Source: Galbula dea (lineage: Eukaryota > Chordata > Aves > Piciformes > Galbulidae). From it: 64,000 nucleotides of DNA. Where the stretch lies: assembly GCA_013399015.1 (NCBI GenBank), contig VWZX01006125.1, positions 140,464 through 204,463 of the forward strand. Reading direction: 5' to 3'. This document shows positions 48,296-61,474 of this stretch, one piece after another. Made by a program: the position numbers and the translations under genes. The notes beneath the pieces were generated by a model. The model saw only the letters and a list, made by a program, of their open reading frames with translations, had not been told where the DNA came from and did no database searches. Position 1 is the stretch's first letter. Every line of letters begins with the position of its first letter.

Positions 48296-51200
48296 CTCGG
48301 TGTAAAGTATCTTCTGCTCACATTACTTTTCTATTTCAACAAGCATTAAACAGCTGGTATCACAAATACTCAGGAGATTAATGTTACTTCATCAAAATAT
48401 AGCATTAGTTTCTAGCTCCAGTGATTCTGGAAAAAGCAGCCAGAACATACTCTCAGAAAACATTCATTGAAAGAATACCACCACTGAATGATGACATGGA
48501 GATGCAGAAGTAAATATGAAGATATATAATTGATATTTGTCACCAAACAAAATTAATTTATTAGGTGGAAAAAGGAAAATCCTTCCAATTCCCTTCAAAA
48601 TAACTACAACACTTCAAAATGACTTGTACAATTTTATACCCCAACAAAACAAGAGGCTACGTAGTACAGAGGTATAACACACGGCTGCTTACAATTAATT
48701 ATGCCCTATCAGTAGCTGAAGCAGTTAACTGTATATTGGAGAACCAATAAATGCTTCACCATCAAAAGGCAGACAGCTTGCTTTTCCCTCTCTCTGCATA
48801 ACCCTGCTTGTCTCTCAGTTTTTCATTATTGCTTCCTGTTAGGTGAACTGCTGTGGCTCAAGTGTATGCTGTCACCTCCCACTTGGTATTAACATCAGAA
48901 TGCCACCTCACAGCTGCAACTGACTGAAGAGGCCATGCTTCTTGGCACAGCAAACCCACCTCCACCATTTTAAGTATGACATAATTAATATTTCCTTGCA
49001 CTGAAAGAGGCACAAAGTCACCAAAACAGCATAACTGCTGACCATGCATAAGCATCCAAGAACATTGTAATACTACTAACAGCATAACCTGTGAAAACCT
49101 GTAAGCATTGAATAACTCAGCTAAAGGCAAACACACAACTACAAAGGAGCAAAAAGAAACTCTGTGTATGCTTGCACAAAAGGGGCTCAAGAAAACACAT
49201 GCAAACAGGAAAATGTGCAAGATTAGAAAAAAGTGTACAAAAAACCAAACCAGGAAATATATCTGTTAGAACCAGCAGAATCCTACAGAATGGATAGAAA
49301 AGATGCATGGCAAAACCAGAACAAGTCCTGATCCTAAAAAAAACCTAATGATGTTGGGAGCAAACAATATGTTCCCTATCTCTTTTGACAAGGAGAGCAA
49401 GAGGCATAAAACAAAAGGAAAAAAAAAACCAAACAAACCAAAACTGGAGGGAAGTTGCTACTGGGTAATGCTGACATAACTTTTTGATAATCCAAGTACA
49501 TGCTCCTGCAGCTACAGAATTACACATTTCATTTCTTGCACAGGAGTAGCTTATTGCTGCATCTTTCACCGCCCTCTAATATTGTCCTGTATACACATTT
49601 TCAAACCGCTTTTATTTTGGGGTTTATTTCAGGGTGTTTGTGTTTCACTTTCCCCCCTCCAGCCCACATCAGGGTCTGGCACCCTCCTCTCACACCATGA
49701 GTTTTGTGTGCTCTGTTTTCCGAGCTCCTCTTTCACCAGTATGCCCACCATGTTTTCAAAACCACCCTCTTCTGTCATGACAGCCCTTATTTTACAAGTC
49801 TGTGAACAATTCTATGAAACCTCTTTTCCCTCAGTCACTCTGCTCCCTAACCCCTTTTGTTCTGGAGATGAATCACTCTGGATGCTAATATGCTTCACTC
49901 TACTGTGAAAAGAGGTGAAGATGAGAGACGGGACTTGCTATACTGGCATGGCTTAACTGTTCAAACATCGCATGATGTTGTTTGAAAGATGTGAAGCTAT
50001 GGCTATGCTAAATAACAGAAAAGGCTTTCATGTGTCACCTGTTTTCCTTTCAGTTCTCTAATTTCCTATAAAATTGTTAAGGCTCTACACTGAAAATTGC
50101 CCCGAAACAGAATTTTTCACAAAGTTCTTGTACTGGAAAACAGAACAACAAACCACAGAGAAACAAGAGCAACCTTCAAACAAATCAGATGTCTTACTTC
50201 TGCACTAACTTGCCTATTCAAAAACTGAAAGTTTACCTGTACAACCAAGAGATAAAACAAAGGATTAAGATTAAATAATACATTGTATATTCACTAGACG
50301 CCAAAAGATGCATACAGTGTGCAACTAATGTATCTTCAGCAATTAAAAATTCAGCTATATGAATATTGCAATAATTTAAGATTTTAAATTATTTATCTCG
50401 GAGTGGCAGAAAAGATCACTTTTTAAAAATAACATGCAAGACACAAGTCATGAAAAATTGAGTGAAACAGCAATCTTTAAGACTTGAGCTCACTTTATGC
50501 AAAACTATTAATGGTAAAAAATTCCTACCAACATTCAAGTCTGTGGAAAAAGAAATTTTATGACCCATTCCATCAATTCTTAATCCTCAGTTTTATTCCC
50601 TCTGAAGCATGCTAGCAAACTGTATGAATCCAAAAAAAAGGATAAAGAGCTACTGCTTAAACCAAATCACAAAGGAGAAAATGAAATTCTTTCTCAACCA
50701 GTCTCTTTTGCCTTCCATTTGCTCTTCTAGTCTTCTATTTGCTGCTACACTCCCTCTCTCAAATTTCCCAGTGCAAATAAACACTGGATGACTTTGTGTT
50801 AAGTCAGAAAAATCCTCTAAAACTGCATTTTACTGTATTTGCTGCTTAACATATCTCAACAGTGAACCTAACATTTAGAAGCTATCATATCAACATAGTC
50901 ATCATGATCCAAGCTGCAAATAATAGAGAGTGTCACTGTCAATTTTGCTTTCTCACACTTTCTTCTCTTCACTTCATCTGATTTTAATAATCCCTGTCAA
51001 ACCACAAACAGTCCAAATTACCTTCTTGACACAGAAGCTTTCAAGGAAGAGACAGAATCTCAACTTTCATTTAGCGACTACAAAAGCAAGCTGTCCAAAT
51101 GGACAAATATTATTTCCACTCTTGACAATCTCTACAGTAAAGCATGCTTTTTAATTTTCACTGAAGCTGCCAAGGTCTTGAGATAAGCTTCTTGTTTAGT

Positions 51201-52584
51201 GTAGATTGACTCACAGGATTATCAAACCAACAACTGTAATTGTGTTTAAAGAAGCTAGTGCTTTCAAGTCAAAGAAAAAATTGCCTGCAAAAGGTGACAA
51301 TAGCATGTCATAAGCTAATTGAATTAAGAAAGATTACACAAATAATTTGAGTCCAGTAGATCTCACAGGATCTGTTTCAAGATCGTTCTAAGATTGCCCA
51401 AATGGTTGCTGCTAACATGTAATATAAATCAGAATTTCAAGGAGGACAACTTGATATTCAACTACATCAGCAACAGTCTAAGAAAGGTTAGCATTTGACA
51501 ACAGAAAATATGTTCAAGTCAAATAAGCTTCTGCAAAAGGATGTGATCTGTAATCATTTTTCTTCTCTGTTGGTTTGTCTTCAAAGTAAGCTTGATAAAG
51601 TAACTCACTGCTTCACATATATCAGTTTAAAAGTAATTGATTTCTCTGATGAGGCACAGTATTGTATAATTAGCATTCTATTTGAAGTTTATGTGGATTA
51701 ATCAAAGCATAATACATTTTTATAGAAAATACTTCTTCACACAGACACACTAGGCCCTCTAATCATCAGGAAGTCTACTGCTTCATAGTATTTTGACTTA
51801 TTTAAAGTCACAATCAGGTTTTGAAGTGTTACTAGCTATGAAAAAAAAAAGAAAACAGAACAACCAAGATGCTTCCCATCAGAAGCCTCACAGGAAGTAT
51901 TTGTTTAAGTACCTTAGATTGTTTGTCACATGCACAGGCGTAATTTAAGAACAATCAAAGCTGTTTTAAAAGAAGCTTGGGTAACTAGTTTGATACTCAG
52001 CAGTCTATTGATTCTACCAGAGGGCTGCATCAGACTGGAACTATATTCTAAAAAAAAGGTTCTGAGCAAAAGATCACTTAAAGGAGAAAAAAAATATAAA
52101 TGAGCAATATGAAGACCAATGGTATTCTCAGTTTTAATTAAAAGGACACTGATAAACCTTTTTAAGTTGAGTACTCTGGCTTGACTATGTCTTGACTTCT
52201 AGTTAACTGACAGTTTGAATCCAGAGCAGAACTCATATCTGATACCAGATAGCTTTATCCATTCAAAAAGCAAAGAGTGTATCTCATTTTGGGTTTAAGC
52301 ACTACCAAACACAATGCAGGAAGGAGACAGGAAAGAAATCTGTAGAAGAGTATATTAAAGTCCAGATATACTGGTTGATATGAAAGTATGTCTATATCAC
52401 ATATACTTAATAGCAAGCAAAACGATTGTACAAAACTAAACCTCATGTTTAACTGGTTTGCAGTTCTGTAACTACCAGCAAAGTCAGATTTTTAAAATTA
52501 TTTCCTTTCAGGACAGGAGCTTCTTACTAATTCATAATCCATATACGAATAGGTTTTTTTAACTAGTTGCTCAGCAGTAGCCAA
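48296..52584. other. 5' UTR intron, 4.3 kb mostly unique
   Basis: AT-rich sequence; open frames near 48858-49908 on both strands look like chance. No repeat was recognised. Confidence 0.5.
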
Positions 52585-52876
52585 GTCATGCCTGACCAAT
52601 CTGGTGGCCTTCTATGATGGAGTGACTGCAGCAGTTGATGAAGGGAGTCCAACTGACGTTGTCTACTTGCATTTTTGTAAGGCCTTCGATACGGTTCCTC
52701 ATGACTGGTGAGATGTGGATTTGATGAGTGGACTGTTCGATGGATAAGAAATTGGCTGGAAGGATGCTATCAGAGAGTTGTGGTTAGTGGCTCTTTGTCC
52801 GGGTGGAAAGCAGTGACGAGTGGTGTCCCCCAGGGCTCTGTCTTGGGACCGGTGCCCTTCAATATCGTCATTAATG
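52585..52876 (+). mobile_element. CR1 ORF2 reverse transcriptase fragment ending at an N
   Basis: Plus-oriented RT core: TNLVAFYD-like start, CKAFDTVPHDW, RWIRNWLEG and TSGVPQGSVLGPVPFNIVIN. It stops exactly at the single N at 52877, before the FADD catalytic block, and unrelated sequence follows. One in-frame stop lies after HDW. Confidence 0.93.
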
Positions 52877-52877
52877 N
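52877..52877. other. Single-N join in a CR1 RT domain
   Basis: A lone N separates CR1 RT from unrelated AT-rich sequence. It is likely a minimum-size assembly join rather than an ambiguous base. Confidence 0.8.
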
Positions 52878-53203
52878 TTCTACCATGGAATTTGTATAAT
52901 AATAAGTGGTGTGATTAAAATGGAAATAAACTGGCATATGCTTTTTACTCTTCTCCAGACTGCCTAGCTACAGAGCCTTACCTGAACACATACTAGGAAA
53001 ACCAAACAAAAACAAACCACCACTGCTTCAGAAAATAATGCTCTTCTAAGGAATACCTTCGAAGCACATTTTGGTTTGTGTGTTGTGTGTAGGAGTGTTT
53101 TGAAATGACTGATGCAGAAATTCAGTCAATTTCTATGACAGAAAATATTCTGCTTAGGTTGGTATTTGTCTCATGACCAGCTTTAATTGAGCTTTCTTTG
53201 CCA
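52878..53203. other. Unique sequence between two CR1 pieces
   Basis: About 330 bp of AT-rich sequence, not CR1; nothing recognised. Confidence 0.5.
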
Positions 53204-53399
53204 GGAGGGTGGTTAGGCACTGGAATAGGTTGCCCAGAAAGGTTGTGGATGCTCCATCCTCGGCGGTGTTCAAGGCCAGGCTGGATGTGGCCCTGGGCGA
53301 CCTGGTCTAATGATTGGCATCCCTGCCCATGGCAGGGGGGTTGGAACTAAATGATCTTTAAGGTTCCTTCCAACCTGAGCCATTCTATGATTCTATGAT
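53204..53399 (+). mobile_element. CR1 LINE, 3' end
   Basis: GGAGGGTGGTTAGGCACTGG, AGGCCAGGCTGGATGTGGCC, CCCATGGCAGGGGGGTTGG and CCTGAGCCATTCTATGATTC, ending in the ATTCTATG repeats. Plus orientation, same subfamily as 2778. Confidence 0.94.
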
Positions 53400-55988
53400 C
53401 CTCTCCATATTTCGATCAAGTTCTGCTTCTCTTGATAACTTGCATTATCAGATGTTACATCTTTATTTCTTGGTAGGAAGTGCAAGTCACCACAATTATA
53501 ATTGAATATTTATCCACAACACCTTTCCACTGCTGCTGAAGAAGGAAGAAAGGAAAATAACGAATAACTACAGTGAAAGGACCCTCCTTCTTCTCAAGGA
53601 CCTCTTAAGCTATACTTTCACACTCCAGCCTGAAGTTACATATCATAGGGCAGCTAAGATTCCTGCAGCTGTCAGATCATGAAGGAAACATTTCATGGTG
53701 AAGTTCATTTCCCTCTGCACTGGTAGTCCCATATACCATGAAAATGTCATGGGGGTATGTTTCAATACTCGTGGAGAACTTTAATACATTCTACCATCTC
53801 ATCTGGGAAGATGGTGTGTCAGGAATACTATTTCAAAATATGATTGAGGCAACAATGTTAAAATGTAGGACAGGGAATCATAACAAAATGCATTCACACA
53901 AGGGAAAATAAATCTTTCTTTGGAAACAGACCACATCATAAATTACTGTGTAAAGAGGAAAGACAATCAGCTGATTCGTGATGCAGAAAGGCTTTCCTCC
54001 TCCCCATCATCTTCAACAACTACTGTAAAGATATTATATTAAATTCTCTAGTGCAGAAAGCACTTAGCCTTTGGTTTCATGATTAAGAGGGCAATTGTTC
54101 ATAAATATCTTACAAGTGAACACTATGCACTGCGTTATTTCTTACATAATTACAATACTCAAATGAGTAGTGCAGCCAGCCAAGAAGTGGAACTGCAGTG
54201 TAAACAATGCACGCTACTTGCCTACCACATGAAGTATATCTTTTGCTTCAGAACAAAAATGGACTGTAAACAGATAGAAAAGGGAGGGAGCACTTACTGA
54301 AACAATGTATTTTTCATCAATAAGCTGGTAATAAGTGATACTACAATACCCTGCCTCACACTAATTTTTGGAGCTGAACATTATTCAGAAACTTTAAGTT
54401 CATTCCAAATAAGAGAATCAAAAGTCTAGTGCTTTGTGTATCATGGAATGGCACTGAAAAAGTAATTTGGTTTTTCATATCAAGGCAGTTTGGAATTATT
54501 TTCCTTTTTTTTCTTTTACCACAGTGTGCTCCAGGGATAAGTTTATTATAGGAAAAGAACTAGGTGGGCTGCATGCCTCACCACCCCCTCTATCTGCACT
54601 ACCTGCCATAACTGACACGGTCCCAGTCAAGTTGCATGGTAAGAATTAAAATCATTGTAGAGCCTACAATTCATATTTCAAATAATCCACTTCTTTACCT
54701 GTTCTACTGGGTGATACAGCTTCCTAAATTACTTCTTCTTGGAATGATTACAAGTTCTTATTCAAGTTAGAGTTCTGCACTATTATGTTCTAATGGAAAC
54801 ACTAAAAAAAGAGTGGAGAAAAACAGATGTATTGCACTGAAAAGAGAGATTCAGATGACTTGAGATAGGCCACGTTTTCTGATCATTTCTTCACAGGGTC
54901 AAGAGAGGTTATTAGGGTTTTCTATATATGACAGAAGAGATTGTATGCTTCTCCAAATGTAGTAAATATTATTGACAGTAGGACCTAGGCAAACAGGGCA
55001 AAGTATAATCTGCATTTCAGAAATGGTGGTCTCAGCCTCTACAATAACCATGTAGGCCCCTCCTACAAAGAGATACCTTATTTAGACTTTTACAAATTTA
55101 TACTGATCCAAAGTTCATAACTATCCATTTCCTAACAGTTAACAGCAAGTCATTTTTATAGCTGTTATAAAGAGATGAGAATTTATAAAATGGTTAGTCT
55201 GAACAACACTTGCTTAGAACATTTTGAAAATCCTTAAATTTAAATGTAGCATTTCCTATGTTTTCTTCAATCAATAAAAAATCATATATATTCTTGATTA
55301 ATACTGACAAGCCATTTCCTCTATACCTCACAGGTCTCATCTAATCATCCAGTTAGAACTTTTTACAGCACTTACAGTCGATCACCAGTCAATTTCAGAA
55401 CGTATCAATATACAATTTACACACATACCTTCAGTCTATATGTTCTCTCTGTAACAGAAATCTTGTTTTCAGTTTTAAGGGACCATGCATAACACAGAGT
55501 AGTTTATCAGTGGTCCTATGTGAAAAGAAGGAAATAAAATTACCAATAGGTAGTTGTGAGGAACTAACACTTTCACAAAGAAAAATCCTAATTGCTTAAG
55601 TATTACATAAAACTGCTCACTATATATAATAAGACAGACTACTTAGTTCCAACTGTTACATAACAGTCCAAGTTCAAATTTAAAAAAAAAATGTTTAACT
55701 TTAGGAGCTTCCACTTCTGTTGATACTTGTTATTCTAACCTTGGAGCTATATCACACTTCAAAGGTATAAATGCAACAGAGAGAAGATATGTAGAGCATG
55801 GGAAATTACAAGGCCACAGAATCTCCCAATTTAGCATATGGCAGCTGTAAGAAAAGCTTAAGCAAGGTCCAAATAGTTCAGTAGCTTCATTGAGAATAAT
55901 CTACCTTGTGGTCACCCACTTGCAGAAGAAGCAGCTTAGAAAACAGAAGAAGTGGAAGTCTGAGTTGAACATCCCATGTATAAAGAGG
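53400..55988. other. 5' UTR intron; exon-like island inside
   Basis: AT-rich sequence. A 114-bp GC-richer island with good splice signals on the plus strand (54525-54638) is described as a finding; otherwise nothing was recognised. Confidence 0.5.
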
Positions 55989-56330
55989 GCTTGTAAGAAA
56001 GATGGATAGATACTTTTTACCAGACTTTTTACCTGTAGTGATAGGACAAGGGGCAAGGGTTTTAAACTGTTAGAAGACAGATATAGTTTGGACATAAGAA
56101 GAAATTCTTTAGTAAGAGGGTGGTGAATGACTGGAACAGGTTACCCAGTAGTTGTGGATGCCCCATAACTGGAAGTGTTCAAGGTCAGGTCAGATGAGGC
56201 TTTGAGCAACCTCATTGTTTGTTGATCTAACAAACAATACCTTTGACCATGGCAGGGGACTTGGACTAGATGGTCTATAATGGTCCCTTCAACCCCAAAC
56301 TATTCTACAATTCCACAATTCTATGACTGT
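55989..56330 (+). mobile_element. CR1 LINE, older 3' portion
   Basis: Plus-oriented, diverged: GTGATAGGACAAGGGGCAAG, AGGGTGGTGAATGACTGGAA, CTTTGAGCAACCTC, CATGGCAGGGGACTTGGAC and CAATTCTATGAC. It carries a small palindromic replacement at 56214-56238. Confidence 0.9.
56214..56238. repeat. 10-bp perfect inverted repeat inside CR1
   Basis: ATTGTTTGTT and AACAAACAAT flank the 5-nt loop GATCT. This palindrome replaces ordinary CR1 sequence. Confidence 0.92.
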
Positions 56331-58418
56331 ATTAGAAGAACTGAAGATTGGCTGCTGCATCCAGTAGTGGTTCTAGACACTAATGGAAGGGTCAAGTAAG
56401 ATACCTACAATCTCGCTCAGCAAAAATACCCTACCAACCTTCTGTACCAGCAGTGCACCTTGTGCAAGACATTTATCCCCATTTACCAGGCAGCTGTATA
56501 AGCAATGATGGTGGCACAGGGTAGGTGACTGGTGGCTGGTGCAAGCCTACCTACCTGGCAGAAGTGCCAGTTTTTGCTGGACTGACAAAATTATGACGAA
56601 AATGACAGATTGCTTCCATTACACTTTCAGACCTTGAGAAGTCATCTCTGCAGAGTAATTCAAAGGATTGTGTTTGCACAAACATGCAAACACTCCTGAA
56701 TAGAAAATCCCATTAAGTTTAATATCAACAAAATGGGAAAGCATATCTAACAAATAACAGGAGGTATCTTGTTCACCTGCTTTTGCTTCACAATATTTTA
56801 GGTACGATATTTAAAGATTTTTACAGGGCTTTCTACATGTATTAAATTCTTGGTTTATTCAGTACTGTTTATTATAAAGAAAGTAGTTCTTTTTGTGGAA
56901 AGGAATTGGGAACTCCTAGCACTTTCCAGGGTTTTAGCAAAAGTACCCCAGGACTAAAAAATTCCTGTAACTCAAAGGTTCTGTAGAAGAATCAGCAGAG
57001 AGAAAAGCAAAGGAAGTTTAAAAGAAATGCAGATAAGTTTGACAAAGGGACAGCTCCTGTTCTTTGACCAATACTTTCACATCTGTGTTTTAAATTAAGA
57101 ATAAAGACAACAAAGCCTACGCTTTTTCCACTGCTTTTACTACTCTTCTGAAAACCTAGGCTATGCAAAAATCCTATATCAAAAATGACAGTAAGGTTGT
57201 AACTCCAGCCCAAAAAAAGCCAAGAAATTTAAAGTTTGTCTGACATTCAATCCTTAAATCATGCAATTGTGTTTCTGTTTTAAAAAGCAACAATGCAAGT
57301 TAATGACAAGTTGTCAGCCCTAACTTTGAATTGCCTGAAGTTTGTCATTTGGTGTTTGTGTCACAACCTTAATGTTATTTAAATGTAGTTTTTAGTATCT
57401 ATTATTTAAAAAGGTCTACTTTACGACAGCAAAAAGCTTTGATGGAATAAACCTCAAAGTACACTGTAGTGCTGGTATGCCACTTCATTAGAAGTAGTGC
57501 ATAAAACATATGCTGTTGACAAATCTAATTCATTAGAGGTGAGGTAGATGCACTTTAAAACAACTGGATGGCATCATTATCTACAGTTCCTTTTATAAAT
57601 TATTCTTCTTTTCCCTTTTGACTGAACTTGTCAGTGCTCCCTTTTCAGACTGTGAATGTTTTTGCCTTAACATTCAATACCTCCAACATGTTTGGACAAG
57701 TTAAATAAGTAGCATATTTGCTAAAACTGAAATTGTAAGCAGAAACATTCACACTGATTATTTCACCTATATTACCTAATGAGAAATAAAATTAAGCAAC
57801 ATGTTTAAGAGTTTCAGCTTTATCACACAAAAAGTAAAAAAGAAGAGAAGAGGAAATTACAAGGTACAACAGAGAAATGCTCTGGCAGCACTTTGCATTG
57901 CTATTCTGAAGACTTGGATTTGATACTGAACTGAATTCTACAAGAGCAAAGAAGATCAGGCACATCACAGAGCTGACAGCTAGCTGACATATTTAGTTAT
58001 AAAATGAAGAATTGCTAACTATATTACTCAGACTTTTAGGTAAAGACCAATATTGTTACAGGAACTAAAGGCTATAGAAGGGTCCATAAATAAAGTTAAG
58101 TATTTGAAACATGGCCCACTGGAGTGGTGAATTCCTTGAACAGCCTTCTGACAGGTAAAACACATAGAACTAGCCCATCTTATAATACAGTTGCCTGTGA
58201 GAACAGGCAAATTGCTCTCCTCAGCCCAGAAAGAATGAAGTCCTTCTACCACTGTGGGCCTTAAAACCCGAATCACAAAGCAGGAGCTTCACCGAATCGA
58301 TTAAAAAATAAAGTGGAAAAGAATGCTCTTGAGGACTAAATACAACAGAAGTTATGGTTAAATTCCACTCATCACATATTCACCAAAACTCTAAACTACA
58401 CTGTATACAGGGAAACTG

Positions 58419-58449
<31 letters not shown>

Positions 58450-60721
58450 ACCCAACAATTCTTAATCAAGGATTCTTTTTGTAACATAAGTTTCCTTTTA
58501 ATTCCTCATAAAGTGACTTAAATCTATCCTTTAAAAAAAAACAACTATTTTCACATAAAATGCATAACCATACTTCACTATGTCAATACTACCTACAAGT
58601 ATTTTTTTATGAATTATCTGATTTAGAAAAGAATTTTGACCTGTTCAAAAAAAGCCCATGTGTAGCACATAACACAATCCTATGTATTTCTATATCGAAA
58701 CATGTAAAAATCCATATCATTAATGATACGCAGTGTCTGAGATTGGACATTTTGCTCAGAAAAAATGAGTAACTTAAATATGGAAACACCTCCAATATTC
58801 ACCAAGGCCTATTTTATGCCTCCACAAATTGCAGAAAATGAGTTTCTGGAGGCACCTCTAAATGTTTACACTAAAAACTGGTATTAATTTACCACATTTC
58901 AATCAGCATCTATTTACCTCAGAAGATCATGTATGTCCAATATGCTACACATGCATAATTAGTCTCTCCATTAATCCTCATCCTGCTTTTTAAATATTGT
59001 TCCATTTCCTGCCATGCTGTCTTTACAATCCCACGAGTGGAAGAGTCATATTTGTTTAAGCCTTCCACCACCAAAACATTGGAAGAGTTAGCTGCGTATG
59101 AGCAAGAATACAGTGTTAGCTCCACTAAAGGAGACACATCTCAAAGGCCACCTGTCTCCAGAATCCCTTAAGTTAACAGAATTCAAAATCCTCCACTTAA
59201 AACACTCCTACTACTGAGAAGATCTATATCCTATTGACTGCTGGTACTAGCAACTATTGTCATAAAGTCATTTCTTAGATTCTGTGAAGGGTCCACTTGT
59301 TTACCTTTAAGCAACAAGGAAACAGGGCTTTGGGTACTTGAATTCTACTCTGGTCTGACTACTAAGTCTTTGAGGATTTTGTTAGGAGTGGGAAGGCAGG
59401 AAAAGGAGAGAAACAGTTCTATTATCCTTGAGAGAGTTTACACTGACATGGAAGAGCCCATAAAGCCTTCCCAAAGGAAGCGTCTGTGTTCTCCAGCATT
59501 TCCTGGAAAGAGGCTTTGCTCCTAGCCAGGGATTTCAGCTCTTACTTCAGCCCTTACTGATGATCTTTATGAACAATAATATTGCTAACCACACAGCCCT
59601 GGCACTCTAGATGGGAGAAACCACTCACAGCAAAAACCTTCTATATGAATAAATGTCATTGCTTCCTTAGGAAAGTGGAAGAGAGAGAGACCTAAATTAT
59701 GTCATTGCTTCAAAGGAAGTTTATGATTCTTCTGTGCACAGGTGACTGCCAAAACACCAGAGCACCACTTCTACACAAGGTCTAGCCAGTTCTTCCGCAA
59801 TCCTTAGGTTATTTTCAAAAAGCTATCTGGAGGAACTCACCAAGTCTCATGCAGCTCCTGAGACTACCTATCACAAAAAGACATTGTTGTCTTTTTCCTT
59901 GAAGGAACATTGCCCTCATAGCACAGAGTGGCATCTCTGGATGGGAGAACGACTTCTGTGTTTTAGATCTGGGTATGCCAACAAGCAGAATCACATAGTA
60001 ACATTCACAGTTAAAAAACTTCCCTTAACTCCTAGGTCCACAAGTGTGATGGGAAATAATCAGTCATTAAGCAAAATTTATTGTTCATCCAAATAAATTC
60101 GTCACAAGACTCAGTGAGAAAAACAAAACTCAACAGATGTTCAGCTTATTCTGCATTGAAACAGACCTCAAAGCCTATCTGAAGAGAAACCCACTTTCTT
60201 ATGGCAACAGGTTACTAGGTTAATCAATCTATTTTGCAATTACTCTAACAGTTAATTTAGGATTTCTTCTTTGGTAAATGCTGTCTGGTAGACAGTGATT
60301 GTTGATAAAATAAGAAAAATCACAGCAATGAACACATTATTTTAGTAGTGAATGCTCCTACTACAATCTTCAGGAGACACTAAGGAGGCAGCAATATCCC
60401 AGCCTCACCTGCCTTTGGGCGTTGACCTGGAATTGGTAGGGATGGATGAAAAACACAGTTTTACAAATACAACAATTATCTGCAAGATCTGCTGATAATA
60501 GGGGTTTCACTTTAACTTAAGGGACAACTAAACCATTACAAGGAACTGCTATGATATTCTGATAACCTCACCTTAAGGAGCAAATCTGTGTCTGATATCT
60601 GTAAGTTGCAAGTTGCAGTTTTATATAATCTTCCAGTTACATATTGATAAAATACATAAAATAGGACAATAACATAGTGTAGGTTATTTTAATACTAGCT
60701 TGCTCTTGTTATATCTTCATT
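56331..60721. other. 5' UTR intron, 4.4 kb mostly unique
   Basis: AT-rich sequence with a microsatellite at 58420 and an exon-like minus-strand island at 58918-59091 (see findings). No recognised repeat. Confidence 0.5.
58420..58450. repeat. (AAAAC)n microsatellite
   Basis: Five to six units of AAAAC ending in a poly-A run. Confidence 0.9.
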
Positions 60722-61022
60722 AGGGACTTTTTAGGAGGTCAGACAGCAATAGAACCAGGGGAAATGGGTGTAAGCTAGAGTACGGTAGGTTTAGGTTGGA
60801 TATTAGGAGGCAGTTCTTCACTATGAGGGTGGTCACACAGTGGAACAGGTTGCCCAGAGAAGTTGTGGAAGCCTCATCCCTGGAAGCTTTTAAGACAAGG
60901 GTTGATGGGGCCCTGGGCAACCTGATCTAGTGGATGGTGTCCCTGCCAGGCAGGGAGGTTGGAGCTAGATGATCTTTGAGGTCACTTCCAACTCTGACAA
61001 TTCTATGATTATATAATTCTAT
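60722..61022 (+). mobile_element. CR1 LINE, 300-bp 3' portion
   Basis: Plus-oriented: GGACTTTTTAGGAGGTCAGA, GGTTTAGGTTGGATATTAGG, GGAACAGGTTGCCCAGAG, CCTGCCAGGCAGGGAGGTTG and TCTGACAATTCTATGATT. Same subfamily as 11867 and 25997. Confidence 0.93.
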
Positions 61023-61474
61023 TAATTCATGCCATAATTCCTCCTAACTTCTTGTATTTTTATTTTCTCCTTCCACCTACAATCATCTACACTTTGTAGT
61101 GACCTTAAGTTAAGTGAACAGCAGAGAAGGTAAAATGTGTACATGCAACACAATACCCCATTGGTTACGTCACATCAAACTTGATTTTCTAACGCCTGTG
61201 AGCTAGGGTACATTTTTATCTGCATTGTGGGGCATCACTCATGCTGTTGGCAGTTGCCTAGTAAGAAATAAAGACGGGAGAGTGAGGTTATTGCAGAGAA
61301 GAAACCATTCTGGAACATTCTGAGTATGTACATTGTTATTTAACAAAATAAAATTAGAAAAATTTGTGATTTCTGCTATGATTATACACACATTCACCAT
61401 TCTGGCTGCAGTTACTTAGGGAAGAACAATACAGAAAAGGTAAAGAAACTGCATTTTAAAAGGCACTCCAAAGA
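61023..61474. other. Unique sequence between CR1 copies
   Basis: About 450 bp of AT-rich sequence; nothing recognised. Confidence 0.55.
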
